Assembly (NCBI GenBank): GCA_001270045.2
Contig: DF970686.1
Location: 186,001 to 250,000 of the forward strand
Direction of reading: 5' to 3'
Source: Bacteroidales bacterium 6E
Lineage (GTDB): Bacteria > Bacteroidota > Bacteroidia > Bacteroidales > Prolixibacteraceae
Length of the DNA: 64,000 bases
Shown piece by piece: positions 36,585-44,968 of this stretch. The notes beneath the pieces are model-generated. The model worked only from the letters and a program-made list of their open reading frames with translations. It did no database searches and was not told the origin of the DNA. Within the stretch, counting starts at the first letter, position 1, and each line of letters opens with the position of its first letter. The position numbers and the translations under genes were made by a program.

Positions 36585-38528
36585 TCAGATAATCGCTCGG
36601 CTTCCCAGTTTATCAGACAAGTATTTTTCAATTTTCTTCAGGTTCTGAATTTTGGCCAGAATCTCAAAAAGCCCGCTATCTCCATCCTCATGGTCAATAC
36701 CGGTAAGTTTTTGTTCCAGCTCCAAATGCATATCCTTAATTTTACGAAGCTTAAATTCATTCACGATTCGGGGCACCAGTTGATCCAGGATCTCGTATTC
36801 CTTCTCGGTATGTCCGCCGCCCCGGGTCCAACGCTTACTTTCAATCCATTTTTCGGCAAGCAGATCACTGGCCAATTGGCTCACCTGATTATCAGGATGA
36901 TGCGTAAAATATCGTTCAGCCTGAAAGGATTTATCCCCGAGCTTATCTGCCATTTCATTAAAGATGACCTTAAACACGTGCTTGTCAGGTACAAGGTCGT
37001 CTTCTGTCAACTGGCCAATAATAAAATCTCCAACCGATATGATCTCCGGCTCGTCTGAATGATCCGCCTCCTGGACAAAGAGAGGCTGATGGGAATATTT
37101 TAACAGGAAGCGGAGCAACTCCAGTTCCTCATTATTGAGATCGCCCATTTCTCTTGAAACGATAACCGGCTGCGGTTTAGGTCTTACCGGGGGCTCGGGG
37201 GGAAGGGATCCTCCGCTTTTTTCTGCCCTTGACCTTAAAATGCGTCGTACTTCATTATACAGTACCGCTTCCTCAACATTGAGCAATCGGCTGCATTCCC
37301 GAATATAAACCGCCCGGGTAATGCTTTCCGGAATCACGGCTACCGAACGAATGACATCCTTGATCAGTGATGCTCTTGCAACCGGATCGTTCTCTGTTGT
37401 TTTAAGCAGTAACCTGGTTTTGAACTGGATGAAATCGGTCTCATTATCTGCGATGTATTTCAGCAGTTCTGTAGCACTGTGCTTCCTGGCAAAGGAATCA
37501 GGGTCTTCTCCCTGTGGAAGCAACAAGACCTTTACATTCATTCCTTCTTCCAGAACCAGGTCGATACCCCTGAGGGAGGCTTTGATCCCGGCCTCATCGC
37601 CGTCATAAAGAATAGTCACGTTTTGTGTGAACCTGCGAATAAGCCTTATCTGATCTGCTGTCAGGGCGGTACCCGATGATGCCACCACATTTTCTATCCC
37701 GGATTGGTGCAATGAAAGCACGTCGGTATAACCTTCAACCAGAAAACATTTATCGATCCGGGATATCTCCCTTTTGGCATGGAATATCCCATAGAGCACC
37801 TTGCTCTTGTGATAGATTTCTGACTCAGGCGAATTAAGGTATTTGGCAGCCTTGGGATCCTCCTTCAATATACGTCCACCAAAAGCAATGACCCGTCCTG
37901 CCACATTGTGGATTGGAAACATAACCCTTCCCGAAAAACGATCCCTTACCCAATCATCACGTTGTATTGTAAGGCCAGTCTTTTCGAGGAACTCCATACG
38001 ATATCCTTCTTTCTGTGCAGCCTCGGTGAAGATGCTCTTTCCATCCGGACAATAGCCCAGCTCAAACTTTTTGACGATATCATCCCTAAATCCTCTTTCC
38101 CTGAAATAACTGAGTCCGATTGCCTTACCCTCGTCTTCACTCCAAAGAAAACGGGTAAAATATTTCTGGGCAAACCCAGATACAATCATCATGCTTTCCC
38201 GATCATCCTTCTGTTGTTTCTCCTCGTCGGTTTCCTCCTTCTCCACAACATCAATCTGATACTTCCGAGCCAGAAATTTTAATGCCTCAGGATAAGTCAG
38301 ACCTTCATGCTCCATAATAAAATTGACTGAATTTCCTCCTTTTCCGCATCCAAAACACTTGAATATCCCCTTGGCTGGGGAAACTGTGAAGGAAGGAGTC
38401 TTTTCGTTATGAAAAGGACAATTGCCCAGGTAGTTAACACCCCTGCGCTTCAGCTTTACAAAGTCGGAGACGACATCCACGATTTGTGCGGCATCAATTA
38501 TCCTCTCAACGGTTGCATGATCGATCAT
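36585..38528 (-). CDS. dnaG: DNA primase
   Basis: This enzyme makes RNA primers at replication forks. The 647 residues have the N-terminal CHC2 zinc finger (CPFHNEKTPSF and FKCFGCGKGGN), the catalytic core, the TOPRIM acidic motifs (FLVEGYTDVLSL and ILYDGDEAG) and a helical C-terminal region for DnaB binding (about 440-647). The start MIDHATVERI is the family N-terminus. A PPOX gene is co-transcribed downstream. Confidence 0.97.
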   Translation of the reverse strand: MIDHATVERIIDAAQIVDVVSDFVKLKRRGVNYLGNCPFHNEKTPSFTVSPAKGIFKCFGCGKGGNSVNFIMEHEGLTYPEALKFLARKYQIDVVEKEETDEEKQQKDDRESMMIVSGFAQKYFTRFLWSEDEGKAIGLSYFRERGFRDDIVKKFELGYCPDGKSIFTEAAQKEGYRMEFLEKTGLTIQRDDWVRDRFSGRVMFPIHNVAGRVIAFGGRILKEDPKAAKYLNSPESEIYHKSKVLYGIFHAKREISRIDKCFLVEGYTDVLSLHQSGIENVVASSGTALTADQIRLIRRFTQNVTILYDGDEAGIKASLRGIDLVLEEGMNVKVLLLPQGEDPDSFARKHSATELLKYIADNETDFIQFKTRLLLKTTENDPVARASLIKDVIRSVAVIPESITRAVYIRECSRLLNVEEAVLYNEVRRILRSRAEKSGGSLPPEPPVRPKPQPVIVSREMGDLNNEELELLRFLLKYSHQPLFVQEADHSDEPEIISVGDFIIGQLTEDDLVPDKHVFKVIFNEMADKLGDKSFQAERYFTHHPDNQVSQLASDLLAEKWIESKRWTRGGGHTEKEYEILDQLVPRIVNEFKLRKIKDMHLELEQKLTGIDHEDGDSGLFEILAKIQNLKKIEKYLSDKLGSRAII

Positions 38529-38532
38529 CTTA

Positions 38533-38540
38533 CAAAAATA
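38533..38540 (-). promoter_or_regulatory. Candidate -7 element TATTTTTG for dnaG
   Basis: On the minus strand TATTTTTG lies only four bases before the dnaG ATG. If used, the mRNA would be leaderless or nearly so. The -33 region holds no well-spaced TTTG. Confidence 0.3.
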
Positions 38541-38647
38541 GAAAAATGCTTACCCTTTTCGATGATACAACAAGCCAAACCAGTAATTTTGAATAAGGCT
38601 CAGTGGCAGATGAAATCCATACGCTTTTAAAACATACGTAAATTACT

Positions 38648-39358
38648 ATGAAACAAAAACTTGTCGTTCTTTCAGGAGCGGGAATGAGTCAGGAAAGCGG
38701 ACTGAAAACTTTTCGTGACATGGGAGGGATCTGGGATAATTACCATGTGGAGGAGGTGGCTAGTCCTGAAGCCTGGAAGAAAAATCCGGAACTGGTACTC
38801 CGTTTTTATAACGAGAGACGAAAGGCTCTTTGGGAAGCCCGCCCCAATGCCGGGCACATTGCGTTAGCCAGTCTGGAGGACAGATACGATGTGGAGATTA
38901 TCACCCAAAACGTGGACGATCTGCATGAACAGGCTGGCAGCAGAAAGATCCTTCATCTGCATGGTGAGCTGAGAAAAGCCCGTAGTACAGCGGATCCTTC
39001 AAGGATATATACACTCCATACCCCAGAGTTGAACATAGGAGATGTTTGTGAACTTGGAAGCCAGCTCCGTCCGCACATTGTTTGGTTTGGGGAACCTGTA
39101 CCCAATATTGTCAAAGCGCAGAAAATTATGGAGAAGGCAGACATTCTTGTGGTGATCGGTACTTCCCTGGTAGTTTATCCGGCAGCCGGACTAATCCATT
39201 TTGCACCTGAAGGGATCCCGATATATGTCATTGATCCCGGATCGCCTAATCTAACGCTTTCCGGAGTGGTGTACATCCAGAAAAAAGCAAGCGAGGGAGT
39301 AAATGACCTTCTGGAAAAATTGGAGCATTATCGTTTAGGATTCAATCAAAAAGAGTAA
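38648..39358 (+). CDS. cobB: Sir2-family NAD-dependent protein deacylase
   Basis: This 236-residue sirtuin removes acyl groups from lysines using NAD. The NAD loop GAGMSQESGLKTFRD (residues 10-24), TQNVDDLHEQAG and the catalytic His105 in HLHGEL are present. Tyr54 and Arg57 in FYNERR match the class III pair that favours succinyl or malonyl lysine. The four zinc cysteines usual between the catalytic His and PHIVWFGE are missing; only Cys134 remains. The small domain is therefore zinc-free. A barrel gene follows after 19 bases. Confidence 0.92.
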   Translation: MKQKLVVLSGAGMSQESGLKTFRDMGGIWDNYHVEEVASPEAWKKNPELVLRFYNERRKALWEARPNAGHIALASLEDRYDVEIITQNVDDLHEQAGSRKILHLHGELRKARSTADPSRIYTLHTPELNIGDVCELGSQLRPHIVWFGEPVPNIVKAQKIMEKADILVVIGTSLVVYPAAGLIHFAPEGIPIYVIDPGSPNLTLSGVVYIQKKASEGVNDLLEKLEHYRLGFNQKE

Positions 39359-39377
39359 TTTGTCCCCATAAAATCTA

Positions 39378-40043
39378 ATGGAAATGCAAAAAAGGATATG
39401 GATAATACTAATGTTGGTCATGACGGCTACAGTATTGTCAGCACAACGCTTTGAGGGTGGAATCCTTGGTGGATTTAATGGCACACAGGTTGAAGGCGAC
39501 CGTTATAAAGGATACAACAAACCGGGTTTGCTTGTCGGGGCATTCGTTCAAACCGATCTGGCACCAGCGGTTTTCGCAGGGATGGAACTGAAATACTCAC
39601 AGAAAGGAGCTCGCAGTCGCTCGCTGCTTAAGCAAAACAGAATTATTGGAAATGAAAATGATGAAATCCCGGTAGAACCTGTATCCCAGAAATATATCAT
39701 GCGGCTGGGATATGCTGAAATGCCAATTTTTGTAGGCTTTCGTACCAGTGAATATATTTCGGTCGTTGGAGGAATCTCATTAGGTTACCTGATGCATGCC
39801 GCTGAATATGATGATTACGGCAGATTCCCGGAAGAAGACGAACAAGCTTTCAACCATCTCGACATACAACCTTTTGTAGGTTTCCAATACGATCTGCTTG
39901 ACCAGCTGAAACTCGACCTACGGCTTGCCTATTCAGTGTTACCTATTCGTGGTAAACCAATCGACAATTATTATTGGATAACTAGCCAGTACAACAATGT
40001 AATCTCCATGGCACTTTACTATAAATTTGGCAGGGGATACTGA
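39378..40043 (+). CDS. PorT-like outer membrane beta-barrel protein
   Basis: This 221-residue protein has a signal peptide (ATVLSAQ) and about eight amphipathic beta strands. The N-terminal EGGILGGFNGTQVEGD and GMELKYSQKGARS, and the C-terminal VISMALYYKFGRGY with an aromatic end, fit the outer membrane protein beta-barrel (PorT-like) family. The role is unknown. The start may also be the ATG at 39384. It is probably co-transcribed with the sirtuin gene and ended by the hairpin at 40106. Confidence 0.82.
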   Translation: MEMQKRIWIILMLVMTATVLSAQRFEGGILGGFNGTQVEGDRYKGYNKPGLLVGAFVQTDLAPAVFAGMELKYSQKGARSRSLLKQNRIIGNENDEIPVEPVSQKYIMRLGYAEMPIFVGFRTSEYISVVGGISLGYLMHAAEYDDYGRFPEEDEQAFNHLDIQPFVGFQYDLLDQLKLDLRLAYSVLPIRGKPIDNYYWITSQYNNVISMALYYKFGRGY

Positions 40044-40105
40044 CAAACAGCAAGTTATCAATTCCTAAAGGATCTTTTATATAACAGGAAGGCGGTTGAA
40101 AATTA

Positions 40106-40139
40106 AAAAGAGCAATCATTTATTGGATTGCCCTTTTTT
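40106..40139. terminator. Hairpin terminator between convergent genes
   Basis: GCAATC (40112-40117) pairs with GATTGC (40126-40131), extended by flanking A/T pairs and followed by six Ts on the plus strand. The A run on the other side could serve trpS on the minus strand. Confidence 0.72.
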
Positions 40140-40200
40140 GCCAGGTCTTGTCAACCAGGTTAATATTGATTCATTTCTGTATCGAAAGTGATTTCGTCTT

Positions 40201-41199
40201 TCAGAAAAGTCTCTTGATTCCCATTACCGATTTGACTTCATCCAAAGTCTTACGGGCCGATTCACGTGCCTTTTCAGCGCCCTGAAGGGCTACACGGGCC
40301 AAATATTCATCGTTGTTCCTGATGTCAAGGATGCGTTCCCGGATGGGGGCCGTGAATGAGATGATGTCCTCAGCCAATTGCTTTTTCATGTCACCATACC
40401 GAATGGCACAATTATTATATTGGTTATCAAAAAAGCTGACTGTTTCAGGGGAAGAGACAATTTTCATCAAGGTAAACAAGTTCTCGATGGGTTCAGGCTT
40501 CTTCTGGTTCATTTCAGTCGGACCGGCATCTGTGACTGCCCGCATGACTTTCTTCCTGATTTCTGCCGGATCTTCGTAAAGAAAAATCCCATTCCCCTCA
40601 GATTTCCCCATTTTTCCGGATCCGTCAAGACCCGGAACTTTAATCATATCCTTTCCATCAAATGTAAAAGGCTTTGGCATTGGAAATACCTTGTGATGGT
40701 ACATATGGTTGAATCGTTTGGCAAATTTTCGGGCCATTTCCAGATTCTGTTCCTGATCCTTCCCAACTGGCACGTAATTGGCTTTATGTATAATGATATC
40801 GGCTGCCATAAGCACCGGATAGGTCAGCAATCCGGCATTTACGTTATCGGGGTGCTGACGGGCCTTATCCTTGAAAGACGTGGTTCTTTCAAGTTCTCCC
40901 AAATAGGCATTCATGTTCAGAAAGGCATATAATTCAGTCACTTCCGGTACATCACTCTGAATAAAGATGGTTGCCGCTTCGGGATCGATTCCGCAGGCAA
41001 GGTATTCGGCCAAAACCTGCTTTACCCCCGATTGAAGGTTTTCAGGAGTTGGATGTGTTGTAAGTGAATGTATATCAGCTATGAAAAAGTAACAATTATA
41101 ATCATGCTGCATTTTCACAAAGCTACGGACAGCACCAAAATAATTGCCCAGGTGAAGGTTACCTGTCGGCCTGATACCGCTAACAACAGTCTTTTTCAT
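40201..41199 (-). CDS. trpS: Tryptophan--tRNA ligase
   Basis: This class Ic synthetase charges tRNA-Trp. The 332 residues begin TVVSGIRPTGNLHLGNYFGA, in which GNLHLGNY is the HIGH motif. KMSKS appears as GKMGKSEGN, and the tryptophan pocket residues lie around FIADIHSLTTHP. The frame is open 25 codons upstream but the ATG at 41199 gives the family start and fits the promoter. Confidence 0.97.
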   Translation of the reverse strand: MKKTVVSGIRPTGNLHLGNYFGAVRSFVKMQHDYNCYFFIADIHSLTTHPTPENLQSGVKQVLAEYLACGIDPEAATIFIQSDVPEVTELYAFLNMNAYLGELERTTSFKDKARQHPDNVNAGLLTYPVLMAADIIIHKANYVPVGKDQEQNLEMARKFAKRFNHMYHHKVFPMPKPFTFDGKDMIKVPGLDGSGKMGKSEGNGIFLYEDPAEIRKKVMRAVTDAGPTEMNQKKPEPIENLFTLMKIVSSPETVSFFDNQYNNCAIRYGDMKKQLAEDIISFTAPIRERILDIRNNDEYLARVALQGAEKARESARKTLDEVKSVMGIKRLF

Positions 41200-41228
41200 A
41201 TTTTCTCCAATTTCTGTTTTTGTGGCTG

Positions 41229-41259
41229 CAAAAGTACGTACGGAAAACCAAAGTACAAA
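41229..41259 (-). promoter_or_regulatory. Promoter of trpS with both -7 and -33 elements
   Basis: On the minus strand TTTG (41256-41259) is followed after 19 bases by TACTTTTG (41229-41236). This is one of the best full matches to the Bacteroidota promoter in the window. The leader would be about 23 bases. Confidence 0.65.
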
Positions 41260-41394
41260 AGAATTGCAATGCATAAAAATGTCTGGTTCAGGTTAATCTG
41301 ATCATGCAAAAAGTGCAGCAGACAATAAAAAATAAGCTTGCTGTAACATTTGAAAGCCATAAACGTCATATCCTAAAACTTACCACAAGGCAGA

Positions 41395-41880
41395 ATGACA
41401 GTCCAGGAATTTAACCAATCTGTGGATGAATACAGCGACCGGGTTTTCAGGTTTGTGCTCAAGAGCATGAAAGACAGGCATATGGCCGAGGATATCGTGC
41501 AGGAGAGCTACGAAAAAATGTGGAAAAACCGAGAGAATATTGATGGGGCCAAAGTGAAATCCTATTTATTCACAACAGCCTATCATACCATGATCGACAA
41601 GCTCAGAAAAGAAAAGAGAATGGTTTCCACCGAAGAAATTCCTTCGGGAGCCATAGAGCATTCATCCCAATACACTGATCTGAAAGAAAGGCTCAATGAA
41701 GCTGTGCAAAGACTGCCCGAAGTACAAAGAATGGTATTGGTTTTGCGCGATTTCGAAGGATATTCCTATCAGGAAATCGGGCAAATGTGTGAACTAGGCG
41801 AATCGCAGGTAAAGGTTTACATTTACCGGGCGAGGGTTTTCTTGAAGAATTATATTGGGAACCTGGAGGTATTGGTGTAG
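41395..41880 (+). CDS. ECF-type RNA polymerase sigma factor
   Basis: This 161-residue sigma-70 family regulator has region 2 (DRVFRFVLKSMKDRHMAED and VQESYEKMW) and region 4 (LPEVQRMVLVLRDFEGYSYQE, read around EIGQMCELGESQVKVYIYRAR). Such ECF factors are held by a membrane anti-sigma protein until an envelope signal frees them. The next gene, two bases away, encodes that partner. The sigma factor probably controls this operon and the barrel genes after it, though no promoter class can be read. Confidence 0.94.
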   Translation: MTVQEFNQSVDEYSDRVFRFVLKSMKDRHMAEDIVQESYEKMWKNRENIDGAKVKSYLFTTAYHTMIDKLRKEKRMVSTEEIPSGAIEHSSQYTDLKERLNEAVQRLPEVQRMVLVLRDFEGYSYQEIGQMCELGESQVKVYIYRARVFLKNYIGNLEVLV

Positions 41881-41882
41881 CT

Positions 41883-42926
41883 ATGAAGATAACCCGTGAT
41901 AATTATGAAATTTACTTCCTTGATTACCTGGATAGTAACCTTGATGAATCATTGGTCGATGAATTCATTGAGTTTCTGAAGCAAAATCCTGACCTCAAAG
42001 AAGAGCTTCAACTTTTCGAATGCGTAACTGTTCCGAATGAGGAGACAGCGTTTTCGGGAAAGCATAGGCTCTATAAAGCCGTAGATGAATCTCCAGAGGT
42101 AAATGAGCAGAGAATCATTGCCTGGATGGAGGGAGATCTTTCACCGGAAGAATCTGAATCTTTTGAAGAATGGATGAATGCCCATCCAGAAGACAGGAAA
42201 ACTGCTGATTTATACCTTTCCACAAAGCTGGAAGCTGATCTTGCCATTCAATATCCTGATAAAATCAATTTATATCGTCAGCCAACCATACGTGCCTGGT
42301 TTATCAGAAGTGCACGGGTCGCTGCAGTCCTTCTGGTTGCCATGGCTATCTGGGGATTATGGCCTGATGACCTGTCAGATCTTGGAGTCGACCAGGTAGT
42401 GGTGCAAACCCTTCCAGAGCCAGCATCAACTCTGGCTCCAAGGGTGATCAACGAACCAACGCAAAATGAGAACTCAACAGAGAAATCAGAGCAAGCATCA
42501 TCAGGTCAGAAATATGCTGACATCATTTTAAATCAATCCGAACCTCCTACATCAAGGCCGGAACGAACTTTTGAAACAGACGAAGTGACAGATCAACGGG
42601 AACCGCTCGAATTCGAAAGATTGCAACCCAGGGAAGCATTGATTTCAAGCGTGGAACTTGAGCCAGTCCTTGCAGATATCAATTTGACAACAATTGTCAC
42701 ACAGCACGAAGAGGCTTTTGAGGACCTTCCGGTACAAGAAAAGATTGCCACCCGACTAGGAGTGAATAACTTCACTTTCAGCAAATTGGTTAAATCAGGA
42801 CTACAAGTTGCCTCCAATATTTCCAATTCAAGGATTACTTACGAAACCGATCCCACAGGAGAAATTGTGGCATTATCGCTTGACACCCGTGTACTGGGAC
42901 TACACATACCTGTTGGCAAGGAGTAA
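41883..42926 (+). CDS. Membrane anti-sigma factor with duplicated N-terminal module
   Basis: This 347-residue protein has one membrane helix (about residues 143-160, VAAVLLVAMAIWGLW). Its cytoplasmic part shows two tandem modules of about 70-75 residues. The first runs from YEIYFLDYLDSNLDESLVDE to KHRLYK; the second runs from RIIAWMEGDLSPEESESFEE to KINLYR. Each has an acidic helix, a PDLK/PEDR turn and a closing K-x-x-LYK/R. The periplasmic part is Pro/Glu/Thr-rich, then a small domain (about 290-347). Gene order marks it as the regulator of the ECF factor. The pairing is inferred; no zinc motif is present. Confidence 0.82.
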   Translation: MKITRDNYEIYFLDYLDSNLDESLVDEFIEFLKQNPDLKEELQLFECVTVPNEETAFSGKHRLYKAVDESPEVNEQRIIAWMEGDLSPEESESFEEWMNAHPEDRKTADLYLSTKLEADLAIQYPDKINLYRQPTIRAWFIRSARVAAVLLVAMAIWGLWPDDLSDLGVDQVVVQTLPEPASTLAPRVINEPTQNENSTEKSEQASSGQKYADIILNQSEPPTSRPERTFETDEVTDQREPLEFERLQPREALISSVELEPVLADINLTTIVTQHEEAFEDLPVQEKIATRLGVNNFTFSKLVKSGLQVASNISNSRITYETDPTGEIVALSLDTRVLGLHIPVGKE

Positions 42927-42999
42927 AAAAAATACAACCCCTGTAACTTTCTTTGGGGCCAATCCGTCACACAGGCAAAATCATTAAAATTCAGAAGAC

Positions 43000-43917
43000 A
43001 TGAAACGAATTACACTTTTCCTTGCAGCTGCCCTGTTTCTATCTGCAGCATATGGCCAGAACGATTCAACTGCTGTAAAAATTCTAAAAAAGAATGTGGT
43101 TACCGTAAACGAAGATACCGGAAAAACACAGGTACGTGTTGGTGAAGACAAAGGGGTGGAAGTTGTAACGAACCATGCCGGAGATACCACCAGCATCCGA
43201 CTTGGAAACAGGACTTTTGACGTAATTGGGAATGGGGATGGCACAAAAATCCATATGAGCCGTGAAGAAAAAGACAAACCTAAGAAAAGAGGCAATTTTG
43301 AAAGTACCTGGGGAGGTTTTGGCATGGGTGTCAACACTTTCCATACTACCGATTATTCACTCTATTACGGCACCGAATTCGGCGAGTTTTTCGATATCAA
43401 CCATAATAAATCACTTTCGGTAAACATCAATTTCGCCGAATATGCATTCAGTGATAACAGCAATACAATTGCACTGGTCACCGGACTCGGTTTCAACTTC
43501 ATGGATTTTCGTTTTGATGAACCCATAACCGTTGCCAAAGAGACAGGAACAGGGCGCCTGATTCCTATCGCCTTAAGCGGGGATGTCAATAAATCAAAAT
43601 TGAGCGTTAGTTACCTGACTGCTCCACTCATTCTGGAAATCGCTACCCCGTTAAAGTATAAATCAAACCGGCTTACCTTGGGTGCAGGTGTCATTGGTGG
43701 TCTGAATATAGGTTCACATACCAAAATTAAAAGTGGTGATACCAAATCAAAAGAACGCCGTAACTTCAATATAAATCCGGTGAAATACGAGCTGACTGGC
43801 CGTATTGGTTTTGGTGACGTCGCTGTGTTTGCCAATTATGGCATGACTTCACTTTTCAAGGATGAAAAAGGACCGGATCTGAAGCCCCTTACAATCGGTC
43901 TGCACCTGAACATGTAA
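43000..43917 (+). CDS. Outer membrane beta-barrel protein, first of a paralogous pair
   Basis: This 305-residue protein has a signal peptide (LSAAYGQ), an N-terminal domain of about 85 residues with repeated short strands (VVTVNEDTGKTQVRVGED), and a C-terminal barrel. The barrel shares GLGFNFMDFRF, VSYLTAPLILEI and IGSHTKIK with the protein at 44.1 kb. It lies 73 bases after the anti-sigma gene and is followed by a terminator, so sigma, anti-sigma and barrel form one unit. The function is unknown; it may be the surface part of the signalling path or its output. Confidence 0.82.
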   Translation: MKRITLFLAAALFLSAAYGQNDSTAVKILKKNVVTVNEDTGKTQVRVGEDKGVEVVTNHAGDTTSIRLGNRTFDVIGNGDGTKIHMSREEKDKPKKRGNFESTWGGFGMGVNTFHTTDYSLYYGTEFGEFFDINHNKSLSVNINFAEYAFSDNSNTIALVTGLGFNFMDFRFDEPITVAKETGTGRLIPIALSGDVNKSKLSVSYLTAPLILEIATPLKYKSNRLTLGAGVIGGLNIGSHTKIKSGDTKSKERRNFNINPVKYELTGRIGFGDVAVFANYGMTSLFKDEKGPDLKPLTIGLHLNM

Positions 43918-43959
43918 TCTTATTTACTTGTACAGCCAGAAAACAATTAAAGAAAATAG

Positions 43960-43991
43960 AACCGTGGGAATTGAAATTCCTGCGGTTTTTT
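43960..43991 (+). terminator. Rho-independent terminator after the ECF operon
   Basis: AACCGTGGGAATT (43960-43972) pairs with AATTCCTGCGGTT (43975-43987, two wobbles) and is followed by TTTTTT overall. Confidence 0.82.
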
Positions 43992-44080
43992 CATTTCACA
44001 GAAAACCATAATGTGTGATCAAATTGATGAATTAATGGTTTATATATGATGATTGTCCTTTATTAAAGAATTGAAAACTG

Positions 44081-44088
44081 TACATTTG
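44081..44088 (+). promoter_or_regulatory. Candidate -7 element TACATTTG before the second barrel gene
   Basis: TACATTTG matches TAnnTTTG and lies 36 bases before the chosen ATG at 44125. A coding start inside or before this element is unlikely, which supports the later start. Confidence 0.45.
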
Positions 44089-44124
44089 TATGTATCTGTA
44101 TTACCAGAGCCTTATCTGAAAACA

Positions 44125-44949
44125 ATGATTAAAAGTTGTATAAAAGCAAGCGTTATACATTGTCACAAACAGAATATTCTCCTGAGCATACTGTTCATTT
44201 GGTTATCCCAGACCTTGTCGGCACAGATTCCGGACAGTATAAGGGTTTCTGACAAAAACCCCGAAAAACTCCTGAAAAATGTTCGTTTCAAAGAGATTGT
44301 CCAGGACGGACTAAATATCTGGCAAGACGATTTTACCGGACATTTTGCAGGGATAGATTTTGGATTAAACTTTTTGAATGAAAAAGAACCGGGGTTTCCC
44401 GATTATGACATCATAAGGTCTAACTCTCTTTATATAAATTTTGTACAGCAGAGTATGGGTATCCAAAGGTCTCGAAACACTATAGGTATCGTTACCGGAT
44501 TGGGCCTTCAGATGAAAAGCTATCGTCTCGATAAAAACACCACCCTGCAAAAGGAATCATCCGGACAGGTAACCCTGCAATCCCTATTCTTTGACAGTAA
44601 TCAAAAATCGAAGTTTTCGATGGTTTATGCCACTATACCGCTGTTAATTGAATTCCAGATCCCTGTTAACCATTATGCCAACCGAATATACTTGTCGGCA
44701 GGCACATTCGCAGGTTATCGGATCAGCAGCCACACAAAAATTAAGTACCGTCTCGATCGAAAAAGGGAGAAATTGAAAACCCCCGGAGACTTTTCCCTGA
44801 ACGATTTCAGGTATGGCCTGATGGCGAGGGCAGGCTATCGACGCCTACAATTTTTTTGCAATTACGATCTTCAGCCAATGTTCAGGAAAGAAGCCGGCAT
44901 GCCGGATATCAATCCCATCACTGTTGGAATCACGATTTTGAGTTTATAA
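44125..44949 (+). CDS. Outer membrane beta-barrel protein, second paralogue
   Basis: This 274-residue protein has a signal peptide (SQTLSAQ) and a barrel. GIVTGLGLQMKSYRL, VYATIPLLIEFQIPV and ISSHTKIKYRLDRKRE align with the 43.0 kb protein. It lacks that protein's N-terminal repeat domain. The longest open frame starts at 44053, but that start lies upstream of the -7 element and gives no signal peptide, so the ATG at 44125 is used. It is followed closely by pepE. Confidence 0.8.
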   Translation: MIKSCIKASVIHCHKQNILLSILFIWLSQTLSAQIPDSIRVSDKNPEKLLKNVRFKEIVQDGLNIWQDDFTGHFAGIDFGLNFLNEKEPGFPDYDIIRSNSLYINFVQQSMGIQRSRNTIGIVTGLGLQMKSYRLDKNTTLQKESSGQVTLQSLFFDSNQKSKFSMVYATIPLLIEFQIPVNHYANRIYLSAGTFAGYRISSHTKIKYRLDRKREKLKTPGDFSLNDFRYGLMARAGYRRLQFFCNYDLQPMFRKEAGMPDINPITVGITILSL

Positions 44950-44968
44950 TTTTAAAATACACCTGATT

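Noticed and set aside
36420-37058. Open frame of 212 codons on the plus strand across the PPOX and dnaG genes
   Set aside because: It is antisense to two supported genes and their spacer; the composition is that of a shadow frame.
44053-44124. 24-codon upstream extension of the second barrel gene
   Set aside because: It spans the -7 element and would bury the signal peptide inside the protein.
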